A stretch of 64,000 nt of DNA from Semisulcospira habei (GCA_036245525.1 BTPG01000004.1:216328093-216392092); one strand, 5' to 3'; numbered from the stretch's first letter, positions 47,899 to 59,030 are shown. Notes: generated by a model from the letters alone, not told the origin. Made by a program: numbers and translations.

Positions 47899-48414
47899 AT
47901 GAACCAAGATGAATTACTCCTTTTAAGTGATATCAATGCTATAGAAAACAAAAACTTAGACTCCAAAAAGCAACAGCTTTTGTCTGTGATTGTTTCAGGC
48001 AAATCAAAAGCTTTTCTTGGTAAACAATACATAACAGAAGACATTGAATCTTTTTCCGCTGATGAGCTAATCAAACTTCATTCAAAATATGAAAATCACA
48101 TTGCTTCAATAATGACACGCGATTTAAGCAGGTCTTTAATATACCTATATACAAAAGCAGTGAGTCACTTTTTACCTATTGATAGTGACAACCTTTCGCA
48201 TGACCTTGAAAGCAACCCCATAGTTTCTAGTTCGATTGGTAAATTAGCATGCCATATGTTTTACAAGTTTGGAAATTACCTTGCACCTGTGGTAACTTTG
48301 CTAGTTACTGGAAGTTACATTGATTTTTCAAAAATAAATTTTATAGAGAAAGAAAAAGAAGGATCAAATGGACGAGAACAAGATGACTCTACAACAGGTT
48401 CAAACTGTGACTAA
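47899..48414 (+). CDS. Unknown protein of the Polinton-like element, 171 aa
   Basis: First gene of the left block. I prefer the ATG at 47899 (MNQDELLLLSDINAIENKNL); the frame is open 16 codons further up. The protein is mostly polar and helical, with a hydrophobic segment near residues 120-140 (LACHMFYKFGNYLAPVVTLL) that may be membrane associated, and a charged C-terminus. It overlaps the next gene by 47 bp in a different frame. I do not recognise a family. Its place among small structural-type genes suggests a virion or assembly role, which is inference. Confidence 0.65.
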   Translation: MNQDELLLLSDINAIENKNLDSKKQQLLSVIVSGKSKAFLGKQYITEDIESFSADELIKLHSKYENHIASIMTRDLSRSLIYLYTKAVSHFLPIDSDNLSHDLESNPIVSSSIGKLACHMFYKFGNYLAPVVTLLVTGSYIDFSKINFIEKEKEGSNGREQDDSTTGSNCD

Positions 48415-48808
48415 GGTTAAAAGTCCAGGCAGGGTTGATGCAGGAAAACGATTAGTTGAATGGAATAGGCAGAAAAAATTACAGCTTCAAGCGCAAACAG
48501 AAAAGGCTCATATAACTGACCCACCATCAGGACCGTTAGAACCATTAACACCGTCAGGACCATCGGGACTGACACACCCACATCAAAGTGAGAGACAAAC
48601 AACTAAGCCTGACCCCAAACTTCAAACAACAAAATATATAGTTGCTGGATTTGTTGTCGGATTTGGTTACGTAGGTTATCAATTATACAAAAAATACAAA
48701 CCACAGACTCGTACAGTGACCAAAAAATCAAACACTCCAAAAACAAAAGAAGAAGTCTCCACATTACCAGCAGTTTCAAAACCTTCGGACCCATTTTACA
48801 TGCAGTAA
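48368..48808 (+). CDS. Small membrane protein of the Polinton-like element, 146 aa
   Basis: Starts within the end of the preceding gene. A basic N-terminal part (SPGRVDAGKRLVEWNRQKKL) is followed by a Pro/Ser/Thr linker, a single hydrophobic segment (YIVAGFVVGFGYVGYQLY, about residues 90-107) and a Lys/Thr-rich tail. The N-terminal GRV...GKRL.EWNR arrangement recurs in small proteins of Polintons and adintovirus-like elements as I know them; their role is presumed to be in the virion. The stop codon is immediately followed by an AATAAA signal. Confidence 0.7.
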   Translation: MDENKMTLQQVQTVTKVKSPGRVDAGKRLVEWNRQKKLQLQAQTEKAHITDPPSGPLEPLTPSGPSGLTHPHQSERQTTKPDPKLQTTKYIVAGFVVGFGYVGYQLYKKYKPQTRTVTKKSNTPKTKEEVSTLPAVSKPSDPFYMQ

Positions 48809-48844
48809 ATAAAAATATTATTTTAATTTTTCTTGTATTAGAAA

Positions 48845-49075
48845 ATGAGCGACACAAAGAACTTAATGAACCTTGTCTATCACTCCGCTGTAATAAGTGG
48901 ACTAGCAGTAGCATATTCTATGCTGGGAAAAAGTCTACTCAAAATGAAATCAGCAGACCTTAGTAAATTAGACTTCGAAGACAGTGCTAAGCTAGTAGTT
49001 GTTATAACAGCATCGATTGCAACAAAAGATTTTCTAGTTAAGCAAGGAATTATTCCAGAAAATATTTCTATGTAA
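48845..49075 (+). CDS. Small hydrophobic protein of the Polinton-like element, 76 aa
   Basis: Starts MSDTKNLMNLVYHSAV, with two hydrophobic stretches (AVISGLAVAYSMLG near 15-28 and LVVVITASIATKDFLV near 48-63). The size and two-helix pattern match small virion membrane proteins that often sit beside the integrase in such elements; that assignment is by context. It lies 36 bp after the previous gene and 8 bp before the next. Its stop, too, overlaps TAAATAAA. Confidence 0.65.
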   Translation: MSDTKNLMNLVYHSAVISGLAVAYSMLGKSLLKMKSADLSKLDFEDSAKLVVVITASIATKDFLVKQGIIPENISM

Positions 49076-49083
49076 ATAAAAAT

Positions 49084-49515
49084 ATGGCAACTATAGCTGT
49101 TATGATTGGCGGTGCAGTTATTAACGCATTGGCATTTAGTGGGTCAAACTATTTCTTTTCAAAAGTGAGTAAAGAAGAATCAGCAGAAGAAATGAAGCGC
49201 CACAATGAGGCATCTGAAAAACTAGCTCAAGCTCAACAAGATTATGAGAAGCAAAGAATAGAAAAACTGGATTTTATTAATGAAAAACTAAAACTTGAGG
49301 GTCATGCACAGCATACATTTTCAAATGTTGATGACGCAATCAAAGAATACTATCGTGTAACTGGTGAAGACATGTCTATTCCACAACCAAAACTTAGTAA
49401 CTATTACCAACCAAGCTCAGAACAAAGAAATGGAGAAATAATATTTGTTTTAGTAGGAATGACATTAGTATATTTTACAGGAGTTTATATTGCTAGAAAA
49501 AATGGCAGACGCTAA
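49084..49515 (+). CDS. Membrane-anchored coiled-coil protein of the Polinton-like element, 143 aa
   Basis: The N-terminus is a hydrophobic anchor (MATIAVMIGGAVINALAFSG), followed by a long charged helix (residues 30-75, EMKRHNEASEKLAQAQQDYE), a conserved-looking middle (FSNVDDAIKEYYRVTG) and a second hydrophobic segment near residues 118-135 (IIFVLVGMTLVYFTGVYI). Proteins of this build occur widely in metazoan adintovirus-like elements directly upstream of the integrase; a structural role is likely but unproven. Its last 14 bases overlap the integrase start. Confidence 0.75.
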   Translation: MATIAVMIGGAVINALAFSGSNYFFSKVSKEESAEEMKRHNEASEKLAQAQQDYEKQRIEKLDFINEKLKLEGHAQHTFSNVDDAIKEYYRVTGEDMSIPQPKLSNYYQPSSEQRNGEIIFVLVGMTLVYFTGVYIARKNGRR

Positions 49516-50449
49516 ACTATCAAAAATATATTACTCCCCAATTGGCTACTGGAAAGGGAATACTGCAATAAAAAAATTACATGCTGCTGTGGGTGGAGAT
49601 GTTAACCAAATAAAACAGTGGCTTAAAAAACAGGCAATTTGGCAAATATATCTTCCTGCTCCAAGAAAAATAACAAGGCCTCATTTTGAAAACACATCAC
49701 CTAATGACACACACCAAATGGACCTCCTGTTTCTTCCGCATGACACAATAAGAAAGAAACGATACAAGTATGCATTAACTGTTGTTGACATAGCTTCAAG
49801 GTATAAGGATGCAGAACCCATAACTGACAAAAAAGCTGTAACAGTGGCCACTGCATTATCAAAAATATATAGTCGAGGTCCATTAAAATACCCTAGGCTT
49901 GTACAGGTTGATGATGGAAGTGAATTTAAAGGTGCTGTTAATCAGTTATTTGCAAAGCATGGAGTGCTAGTGCGGCGAGGCATACCAGGCTTGCATAGAT
50001 CACAGGCAATTGTTGAAAACTTTAACAAGCAATTATCAGAGAGACTTTTTAGCTATCAGTATTCTAAGGAACTCATGCATGACACACGTAACACTGAGTG
50101 GGTTAAAAGATTACCTTCTGTGATAAAAGCAATGAATAATGATAATCACCCTAAACCTGTTGATTCTATTAAATTAAAAACAATACCGTCAGAAATAAAA
50201 GCAATAACACCTCCAGACACTAGCTTGTTTACAAAACAGGTGAGATATTTGTATCAACCAGGTGAAGCTGAAAATGACGTTAGACGTAGGGCAACTGATC
50301 CAATTTGGTCTACATCTGTTCATAATATAAAAAAATTAGTTCCTTCAGCTAATGCAACAATATATTACCTATATGAGCCTGCGCCAAAGAGGGCATTTGT
50401 TAGAGAAAAATTACAGATTATTCCCACAGATACTGTTATTAACTTTTAA
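49502..50449 (+). CDS. Retroviral-type integrase
   Basis: Inserts the element's DNA into host chromosomes. Taking the ATG at 49502 (MADAKLSKIYYSP; an upstream in-frame ATG at 49490 also exists), the protein has 315 residues. An N-terminal region with LKKQAIWQIYLPAPRK leads into the DDE core: D74 in HQMDLLFL, D137 in VQVDDGSEF and E172 in AIVENFN, giving the spacing expected of D,D-35-E enzymes. The C-terminal part (250-315) contains a short strand-rich region with VHNIKKLVPSANATIYYLYE that may be a chromodomain/SH3-like DNA-binding fold. The frame is uninterrupted and all three catalytic acids are present. It converges tail-to-tail with the polymerase gene; the two overlap by about 39 bp. Confidence 0.93.
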   Translation: MADAKLSKIYYSPIGYWKGNTAIKKLHAAVGGDVNQIKQWLKKQAIWQIYLPAPRKITRPHFENTSPNDTHQMDLLFLPHDTIRKKRYKYALTVVDIASRYKDAEPITDKKAVTVATALSKIYSRGPLKYPRLVQVDDGSEFKGAVNQLFAKHGVLVRRGIPGLHRSQAIVENFNKQLSERLFSYQYSKELMHDTRNTEWVKRLPSVIKAMNNDNHPKPVDSIKLKTIPSEIKAITPPDTSLFTKQVRYLYQPGEAENDVRRRATDPIWSTSVHNIKKLVPSANATIYYLYEPAPKRAFVREKLQIIPTDTVINF

Positions 50450-53400
50450 CAATTTCAATTCATCAATTAGTTTATCAAACAGATTATCAGCTATTTCTTC
50501 AGATAACTTGAGCCTGTAATGACCCGGTGCATAAGCCTTTTCCTTAGTGTGAAACACTCTTTTTGTATCACCTACTGCTAGAGACTTTTTATATGTTTGA
50601 ATCATTTCAATATTATGTTTGTCTGATCTTAGTGTCTTGTTTGGATAATCAGGCATTAATGCACCATCTAACACTTGCTTGTAATGTTCATGACGAATGT
50701 CTTTATTTTTTATTGCTGTTTTTTTAATTCCTTTGGCTTTTGACTGACTGCCTTTCTGGTGTAAAATAGAATACATTTTCGATCTCAGTCCAACGTACTC
50801 AACTATAGGCACACCATTTAGTTCATCCTTAAACTTACCAGGCACTTTCTTGTTTTGTGTGCTAAACAGTGGGTGGTCTTTAGGGTAGTCAGACGTGTCA
50901 TACATGTGTAACTCTGTTTTCATGTCTTCATAAAAGTCTTCAGTAGGCACGTCAATGATCATAGAGTCAGTGTCAGTGTATAACAATCGACACTCAGGAT
51001 ACTTTGGTTTGAAGTAATCATAATAAAATTCAAGCATTAACAGTTTTGATAACTCAAGAATTGCCATACCAATGAATACTGGTTTATCCAGTTTAACAAT
51101 CTTTTTTTTGAGTGACACTGCATACAATGATGGATGAAATTCTTTATACCCTGTGTACTGAGGCTTACTTGTAAGTTTAATTGCACCCGATTCAGTTGTG
51201 ACTAGTCTCACATCTTTTCTGTGATGAGGATTTTCCATAGTCTTACCAAAACATGCATTGTTCATAAGCTTAAAGAAGTCTTTGTCAAATGCAGTGTTAC
51301 CTTCTCTCGCACGCAATGTTGTATTCTTCATTATGTAATCTTTCATGAAAGCACTTTGTTCAAATTGAATTCCTCTGTGAACTTTTTTTAGTACTAGCCC
51401 ATGTCTTATGTAAAACTGTAACAATCGATAGTAGCAAACGTAATTAAATTTGTCATTCAGATTGGGTACAAGTTTGGTGTCTTCTTTTTTTCCCCGTTAT
51501 ACTAATTTTTTCAACTGCTAATGGATAATCATTATGGTAATCGTGTAGATGGTGTGGGTACTCAAGGTCTACTTCAAAGATCCAACCCTTTTCATCATTT
51601 TGACCTCGATCCATAATATATTTTGTTATTTTTTTTATACCATACTGTGACAAATCATACAAACAAAAGTTTTTTAATGGCAACATTTCACACATTGCAA
51701 ATCCATACAAATTATTAGCATCTAAGTATGTAATAAATGACATTGGCTTTGAGGGGTCAAAGTCATCAAGATATTTGTTGTTGGCCTTGCCATAATTGTT
51801 TGCTGCTAGACTAATGCCTCCCCTCAATCCACGTTCTACCATTTCACCCATGGTACGATCAGACAACAGGTCTATAAATATCTTACTGGATTTCAAAAAT
51901 GCATCCCATGTCATGCCAGGACTAGTTATGTAACAGGCAGGGTCAAGCTTGTAGTGTAACAAACCCTTTTCACGATAACTTTCAAATACATTTGCTAGCA
52001 AGCAAACATCTGCCTTTAAGTACTGATCGTGGTAGTCACCAATCGTTTCACACCCTAATTTATCCCACGCATTAAGTGCATGCTGGTATTCAGAGTCAGA
52101 AATACCTTTACCAGTTAGTGTAGAATAAAATTTCTCTTTTGAAGGCAGTCTTGTTTCCTCAAACACAACCCAGTGATCAATGTACTCATACGGATAGACA
52201 CCTTTCTTAATCAAGTCTGGCTCAAAATATTTACTCGTTATTGGATACTCAGTCAGTCCTTCTGCCAGACTAGCCAATCCTAAAGACAAATGTTGCATGG
52301 AGTCATAAAATGCTAATTTGTCTAATCTAAAAGTTAAGTATTTCTCAGTTGTCTGGGCAATGCAACTTATGTTTTTGTAAGACTCATCTACAGCTCGCAT
52401 GATAATATGTGAATCATAACCTTTGAGATTGTGAAAAAAGATTGGTAGTTTGTATTTTTGTAGGATTTATTTTTAAAGATAAGTTACATTTGTTATGTAC
52501 AGCACCTATGTAATGACCAGTTATGATGTCATGGTAGCAAACTTTATCACCATCAAGGGCGTCTTCACAAATCCAACACATCACTGATGTATCAAAATTT
52601 AATTTATCTTCTTCTGTCATCACCAATGGTATCTGACACTTTTCAAAATACTGTACTACCTTTCCATGCAGTTGCCTCATTTCTGTTAAAAACATAGCTG
52701 CTGCATTTTCCCCTCTGTAGATAACAGGTTCTGAATGCTCACCGTCTGACCTAACAAAAATGTATCCAAAAGAACACACCACTTGGTCACTTAGTTTTAT
52801 AGTCTTTGGTAATGACTCTGGAACAGGACCTTCATATGGAACAACGAGTGATTCAAAATCTGCATACACTACAAACGGCAGCTTTTGCTGATTCCCATAG
52901 TTCTTAAAGTACACTTGACTACCAGGATCTGGATACTTAAGTACAGTTTGTATGTTATCAGCTGACATACAGTGTAAAACATGTTTGTCTGCTAATTTTA
53001 TGGAGGAAAATCTTTGTAAACATCTCTTGCACACTTCCTGTTTTTCTTTGTGTTTTGTTGTATATGAATAAATTAGACGTGACATATTTCTGATAATTGT
53101 GTAGTGGAAGTTATTGTCATCTCCAATTAGCAACATGTCAACATGTCTATCTTCTGACTGTCCATAGGTTGGGGCAATTGGAGATACTCTAATTGGCTGT
53201 AACTTATTTTCAGATTCATTTTCCCACACAAACACATTCACAGATATACCAGGATTTAGTTTTTCAAACAAGTCTATGTCCTCTATTTTAACAGGGAACT
53301 CAATATCACTGAAGTTGAGTTCGTTTACAAATTTGGTGTAGTTTGATACACGTTCAGGTTTTAATTTTACAAAATGCAGTTTAGCAAGCACACACCACAT

Positions 53401-53856
53401 GAAACAATAGTTGTCATTGTTTTGAATATTGACTACAGCCTTTTTGTTTGCAACCTCTATTGGCAGTGGTATCCAAGATCTACCTAAAATAGGATGATAT
53501 CTTGACTGCTTCAGTTATAGTTCATGTACAAGGCCTTCATGCCAACCAGACCCTTGCATTTCTGCTCTGTCAATTGCTTCATGAAAGTCTGGTAACAATC
53601 TCTCTCTAAACACTCTTTCAAATTCTCTTCTCGAATGAACTATGTGCTGCCTTGTCGAGATATACGTTACAATAACTTCACCAACATCTCTGACAAATTC
53701 TATTTTTGCAACAATCTGAATCTTTACACTATCAGAAAGAAGGTTATTTTGTATTACTAAAAAAGATCTTTCTATTGATTCATAGACATTGTAAATATTA
53801 GATATAGGTAGGTCAGTTGTGTGAAACACGTTTCTTAATCTTTGACGGTTGTCCAT
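50411..53856 (-). pseudogene. polB: Protein-primed family B DNA polymerase, broken
   Basis: Replicates the element from its termini. Minus strand, about 1,150 codons. The N-terminal part (53856-53515) ends at an in-frame TAA; the same frame continues through 53400-52414, with exonuclease motif I in VVYADFES. Exo II (HNLKGYDSH) is just beyond a frame change near 52440; exo III (YLKADVCLLANVF), polymerase motif A (TYLDANNLYGFAMCE) lie in 52400-51453. A second frame change near 51490 leads to motif B (KLMNNACFGKTMEN) and the catalytic YTDTDSM in 50411-51424. All key residues are present, so decay is recent or partly apparent: the two frame changes lie at or beside runs of 6 and 7 T/A (52434-52439 and 51485-51491), where sequencing errors are common. 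The TAA is not explained that way. Confidence 0.92.
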
Positions 53857-53960
53857 CTTTTTTATTTGTCCGACAAAAAAATAAATAGAAAATTATATAA
53901 TAAAAATAACACTTTATTGACTGTAACTCCTACAAAAAAGATTTGTTTACTCAATCATCA

Positions 53961-54296
53961 TTATTGTATGTGTAATACCATTTTATTAAATGTAATAGTG
54001 TTAAAATACAAATTTATTTTATTTAGCTCTTTTGCTAAAGTACTACACACTTTACCAAACCAATTACTGCAATAATTAATAGTAAATGATTGTTTCTTAA
54101 TATCAACAGTTATTTTTTTAATAAATGGATTATCAACACAAAAAGTTATATTACCAGACATATACACTGTTGTTGGCATAATAAATAAATTACCAGGTGA
54201 CTCTCTATTATTAAGCTGGCTTTCATATTTAACATCTTTAAAGTAATGTGTAATATCTATGTTTTCACCAATAGGCCAATTTTGTCTGTCCGTCAT
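53961..54296 (-). CDS. Unknown protein between polymerase and ATPase, about 111 aa
   Basis: Minus-strand frame; I take the ATG at 54296 (MTDRQNWPIGENIDITHYF), six codons inside the longest frame that starts at 54314. It has alternating hydrophobic and polar residues (NLFIMPTTVYMSGNITFCVD) that suggest beta structure, and no transmembrane segment. I do not recognise it. Lying between PolB and the ATPase on the same strand, it could be a small structural or accessory protein. Confidence 0.55.
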   Translation of the reverse strand: MTDRQNWPIGENIDITHYFKDVKYESQLNNRESPGNLFIMPTTVYMSGNITFCVDNPFIKKITVDIKKQSFTINYCSNWFGKVCSTLAKELNKINLYFNTITFNKMVLHIQ

Positions 54297-54322
54297 TTTT
54301 ATAGACAAACCCAAAAGATAAA

Positions 54323-54604
54323 TTAATTTACTAATCCATACCCAGTGGGCTGATCTGTTTTTAAAATAAGCTTTAGGTGCTTAGTCGATTTCAGTTTATT
54401 TTTTACACAGTCTCGTTCGTGTTTATTGGGAATGACATCATTTTCTCTGAGACAGTCCTCAAAGCTGTCACGATCTTTACAGTAAAACAAACATATAAAC
54501 TTTAACTGTTCACGAAAATCTTTCAGTACAGCATTATATTTTTGAGTAAGAATCCATACACTTATGTTTGCATGTCTGCCACTGAAGGCAAGCTCTGCTA
54601 ATAT
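54323..54604 (-). pseudogene. Packaging ATPase, C-terminal piece
   Basis: The downstream half of the ATPase, separated from its N-terminal half (59031-59370) by a DNA transposon. It begins at the insertion edge and carries LAFSGRHANISVWILTQKYN, which includes the sensor-type WILTQ strand usual in FtsK/HerA packaging ATPases, then a polar C-terminal region ending GYGLVN. An open frame continues a few codons into the transposon's inverted repeat, giving a misleading ATG. Confidence 0.88.
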
Positions 54605-57600
54605 GTGACCTGCTCCCACGAAAGGTGAGATAAGTCGCTCAGCGGCAATGCCGCTACAGGCAGTTTACAGAGGTTGGGGCCTATCTTGGGTAATTTGAGA
54701 TTAGTGCACCATTATGCAGTCCAGTCATTTTTGAACAACATATTCACTGCTTTTCCTTCAAATGTAACTAGAAATACCTAAAAAACGTAAATTCCTTGAC
54801 CTACTGTTCGGTTTTGCCCTATAAATGAGGTCAAAAATGACCAACTTGCAGCAATCGTGCATACAGCATCCCGTGCAGAACCCCATCATGTTATATAGCG
54901 TTGGAAACTAGAACTCATCTATTTTTAGGCCGTTTGCATAGATTCACTGTACAACCCAACCAGAAAGCCCATAAGAAACATTTTCGGTGTAAACTAAACA
55001 GAAGCCTTTGGCCAATCAGCATCCGACTTTTTAAATGACCTTAGCGACGTTACCAAAGCTGCCAGTAACGGCGCGTGCGATTGGCTCATGCTTGACAAAG
55101 GGAGACTACAGCTTTCTCTTCCGTTCAAAACATCGGTACTTGCTTTCAATCGAACAAGCATGGATAGACGAATTGAGTTTCTTATGCGCGGTTTGAATTC
55201 CAGCAATATATTTCACAGAGTGAGTGATGGACTTGCAGAGCTCATCAACGATTATTTTACGAGTGATGGCAGTGAAGAAACGGGGTTTATGCCGGAATCT
55301 AGCGCCAGCGAAGGAGACGACAAGTGTTTAGAATCTGACCATGTGGTCGAGGAAGACCAAGAAGGACCTTCCACGTGCGATTTAATGCCAGTAGAGCAAC
55401 CTATTGTTCAAGTCCACGGGCCTGCTGATATTACAGATGGTGACTGCAATGGACAAGGCCTCCAAGACCTTCGTGAAGCTGAGCAGTTTTCTTGCGGCTG
55501 CAAGCAGATCGAGTGCGAAGCACAACCTGGAGACGAGAGGTCGGGGTGCATTGTGCAGTTTGCTCCAGCTGACGTTTTGGCCTACAACCTTTCATTCAAG
55601 GATATGGAGAGAGGTAAGCATTACCAGAAAATCATGTGTGTACAGTATTACAGTGTGTGTGTTTGTGTGTGTGTGTTTCTCTCATGCAAGTTAGATTTTT
55701 CAATGACAAATTTGCCTTAGCCATTCACACTGCAAATTCCTGACTCCACACACACTCCCTTACAATGTTCAGCTACTATTGTGTTGGATGATTGGAGGGG
55801 TATGTGGCACTTGCTTTTGGTTTGTTAATGTTACATTAATTTTCTGTTTGCAGGGGAGAAAGACATGATGATACTTGGTGTCATTAGTTCATGTATGCGG
55901 AATGGTCAGACTACACTGTGCAGAAAGCGAAAAAGACAGACAGAGCGGGAGAAGTCCAGGTCAGACTACATCTTTGATGGCCGGCGAGTCTGCACAAAAT
56001 CCTTCTTGAAGTTGGTTGGGTGAGTAATGTTTTCAGTTTAGATTCTCCTGTCAGATTGCATCATAATGCTCACATCTTTTATTATGTGTTTTTCTTACTA
56101 GTATGTCTTATTGGGGTTATCATTGTAAGGATTCATGTTCATGAAATTCTGTCCTCTTTGGGTGATTTACACTTTGGAAGATCACGAGTGAAGGTCTGAG
56201 TTGTATTCATTCTGTGTCATAATCTTGAAATGCTTTTTTTCACACTCTTTTCAGGATTAGTCCAAAGAAGCTGAGGGCACTGCAGGACCACTACAAGCAG
56301 CATGGTCTTGAGCCTCGCAAGTTGAAATCGGGCGGAAGAAAGAACAACACCAAGGCTTTGTCTGTTGGTGAGAATGAAAGGATCGTGATGTTCATAAAGC
56401 AATATGCAGAGGATCATGCTGTGCATTTGCCAGGGCGCATCCCTGGATTTAAGAGAGATGACATTCAGCTGCTTCCGTCATCAGCACCGAAGAGCAGAGT
56501 TTACAGGGACTACCTACAAAGTGCTGCAAGGGCAGGTAGGAACTTTTGTTAAATTTAACACTCACATTGTATTTATATAATGGCTTTTTTTTTTCTCCGT
56601 CTACCAAAACTTTTGTGGAGTCTTAGAATTAAAATCAGCAGTTTTTACCCCTAATTCAAGTTTGAATCATGGGGTAATTTCATTTTTCTTTTAGCTTGGA
56701 GGTTAAGAAGTATAGTGGCAATCTTGTTTTACCTTGGTGCTTCTCTGTTTCTCTAAATATGAACAGATGCTATTGCCAGTACATTTCTGGCATATAATAC
56801 ACACATACGCACACACACACACACATACACACACACAAACACACACACACGTGTGCATGCGCGTGCGCACGCCAGAACACATGGCCACGTGTATGTGTTT
56901 TTAACATATATGTATTAACAATTATGAAGATGTGTTCTTTTTTTTCAGGACATACTCGCATTGTCTCCAGGGCTACATTCGGCAAGATCTGGTTACAGCT
57001 GTGCCCTTTTATAGTTGTCGCCAGGCCGATGACTGACCTTTGCTGGCGTTGCCAGAACAACAACACTCGGATCTTCCGCAGCGCAAATCTCACTGAGGAG
57101 GAGAAGACGGAAATCATTCTTGAGCAGCAGCGTCACCTCAGTAATGTCGATGCTGAGAGAAAGTTTTACAACGAGCTTGTACATCGGAGCAAGGAGACCG
57201 CCCAACAGCATGGTCTTACTCAACTGCAGCGCACACCTTCAAACAGTAGCGAGATTGAAATGCACTACAGTTTTGATTTTGCACAGCAGGTTCACCTTCC
57301 CAGCAACGCTGCTCAGCCTGGCCCTATGTATTTTCTCACTCCGAGGAAATGCGCCCTTTTTGGGGTGTGCTGCGAAGGTGTTCCACAGCAGGTGAACTTC
57401 ATTGTAGATGAATCAGTGAATGTCAGCAAGGGGTCACTTGGAGTTATTTCTTACCTGGATTTTTTCTTCCAGAACTATGGTCTGGGAGAGAAACGCGTCC
57501 ACCTCCATTGTGACAATTGTTCTGGACAGAACAAAAACAATTACGTTCTCTGGTACTTTGCTTGGAGGGTAATGAAGGGCCTACATACGGAAGTCACCAT

Positions 57601-59030
57601 CAACTTCATGCCAGCCGGACATACGAAATTTGCGCCAGACTCTTGCTTCGGCCTGATGAAGAAGACCTTCAGGAGGAGTGAGGTGTCCTGCTTGGAGGAT
57701 CTTTGCGATGTTGTGCATGAGAGCACAGCCATTGCAAAGATCAACGTGCCTCAGCTGGTTGGTCTTGAAAACGGCACAGTCATCGTCAATACCTACGACT
57801 GGCACAGCTTTCTTGAGCAAGCGTTCAAGCGAGTACCCAGCATTCTTCAGTACTCGCACTTCCGCATGTCCGCAGCACACCCTGGTCTTCTCTTCTTTCG
57901 TTCGTCTTTGGCCGAAGATGAACAGTCCAGGAACATACTGAAGAGTGCAGCAGCATTCCATGGACTGCCAGCCATGCCCAGAGTGATTCCGCCGCAGGGC
58001 CTGTCTCGAGAGCGGAAGCTGTATTTGTATAACCACATCCGCGAGTTCGTGCGGGAGGACAAGAGAGACATCATGTGTCCACATCCTGACAATTAGGTGC
58101 ACAAAGCTGTGGTATTCAGTGTGTTTGTGGGATGTGTTTGAATGTGATGGTACTGGACCCTGTGTTTTGATGACTGTGTTTTGAGCTTGAACACTTTCTT
58201 TGACTTTGGATTATTTTCTTTCAATGGTTTATGTTTACAACCAACATAATTATGAACAGTCAACGCTCCGAATGGTCTTGTGCTAACTGTTGGCCAGTGG
58301 GGCCTCCCGACACGAAAAAGGTGAGCTTTTCCCTGCATGTTCATATTTTTCTCATTTTGACTTTTAATGCCATGTATTCCTTGGTGGTACTACCACCTGT
58401 CTATTGTGGATTGCCTTTGTTAACCAAAGGAAAGACAGGTTAGAAGGGAGTGATTGACCTCGCGACTATGCGAGGTCACTCAGTTCCTTCTGATCTGTCT
58501 TTGTTTACATAATGATTTTCAATGCTGATTTTTCTGCTGAGACCTGCTGAGCATGGGAGCTGATAGAAACTGCTTTCTGATGGCAGATATATTTTTTGAA
58601 ATTATACTTTCAGAACTCACAGGCCGTGATCCTGAAGAACGAAGTGTAGTGAGCATATTTTGTCATTCCAACTGTACGACGCCCAATTTAAAATGTTGAT
58701 TTCTACACAAATTTGGTGGATATTAAATCTTTCCAGTATTTGAAGCATTGCTATAAGTGTCCTGTTGAAGTTTTAGTACAATATGTGCATGACTGACTTT
58801 GGTTGCTAGGGAAAAATGCGCAAAAACTGACAGAAAACTTTGAGCTCGTTTTTCTCAAAATGTCCGCCGTACCACTTCAGAACTTCAAACTTCAATAACT
58901 CTTTCATTTTTCATCCCACATACTTAATTTTGGTATGAATGGAAAGGTTGTTTTCTCTTCTTTCCAATGATATGCATATCTTAGTACCCCCAAAAAACAA
59001 CTTATCTTACCTTTTGTGGGAGCAGGTCAC
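54605..59030 (+). mobile_element. DNA transposon inserted in the ATPase gene; 30-bp TIRs
   Basis: Termini GTGACCTGCTCCCAC... at 54605-54634 and its inverse at 59001-59030 match at 28 of 30 positions. ATAT flanks both sides (54601-54604, 59031-59034); the palindromic flank also allows a TA duplication with TGTGACC ends. The interior is more GC-rich than the host element and contains one four-exon gene. 54635-55087 and 58097-59000 are non-coding; the latter has a small hairpin near 58435-58500 (GAGTGATTGACCTCGCG against its complement). A 4-bp duplication fits Sola-type elements, but the superfamily is not established. Confidence 0.92.
55088..58096 (+). CDS. Candidate transposase, four exons (DUF7869-like), 706 aa
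   Basis: Exons 55088-55613, 55854-56019, 56255-56535 and 56949-58096 have GT-AG borders (GTAAGC, GTGAGT, GTAGGA; each intron ends CAG), and phases 1, 2 and 1 join into one open frame of 707 codons. The start could be 55088 or the ATG at 55160 (MDRRIEFLMRGLN). Exon 1 is acidic; exon 2 basic (LCRKRKRQTEREKSR); exon 3 has LPGRIPGFKRDDIQLLPS; exon 4 has a CxxC (LCWRCQ) and the signature HLHCDNCSGQNKNN, then MPAGHTKFAPDSCFGLMKK. The acids in DNC and the later FAPDS are plausible catalytic residues of an RNase H-like DDE enzyme. I recognise the last block as that of a widespread animal DUF family, numbered from memory. It is the only gene between the inverted repeats and appears intact, so the transposon may be young. 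Confidence 0.8.

Noticed and set aside
51485..51491. Programmed ribosomal frameshift in the polymerase at the T7/A7 run
   Set aside because: The direction needed (+1) and the absence of a downstream structure do not fit the usual slippery-site pattern, and a second frame change plus a stop elsewhere make decay or indel error more likely.
54323..54619. Start codon for the ATPase C-terminal piece at 54619
   Set aside because: That ATG lies inside the transposon's inverted repeat, so it is an accident of the insertion, not a native start.
56703..57117. Minus-strand ORFs with VCVCVC tracts in the transposon intron
   Set aside because: CA-repeat translation inside an intron of the plus-strand gene.
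57581..58102. 173-codon minus-strand ORF opposite exon 4
   Set aside because: Shadow of the strongly supported plus-strand exon; no recognisable domain.
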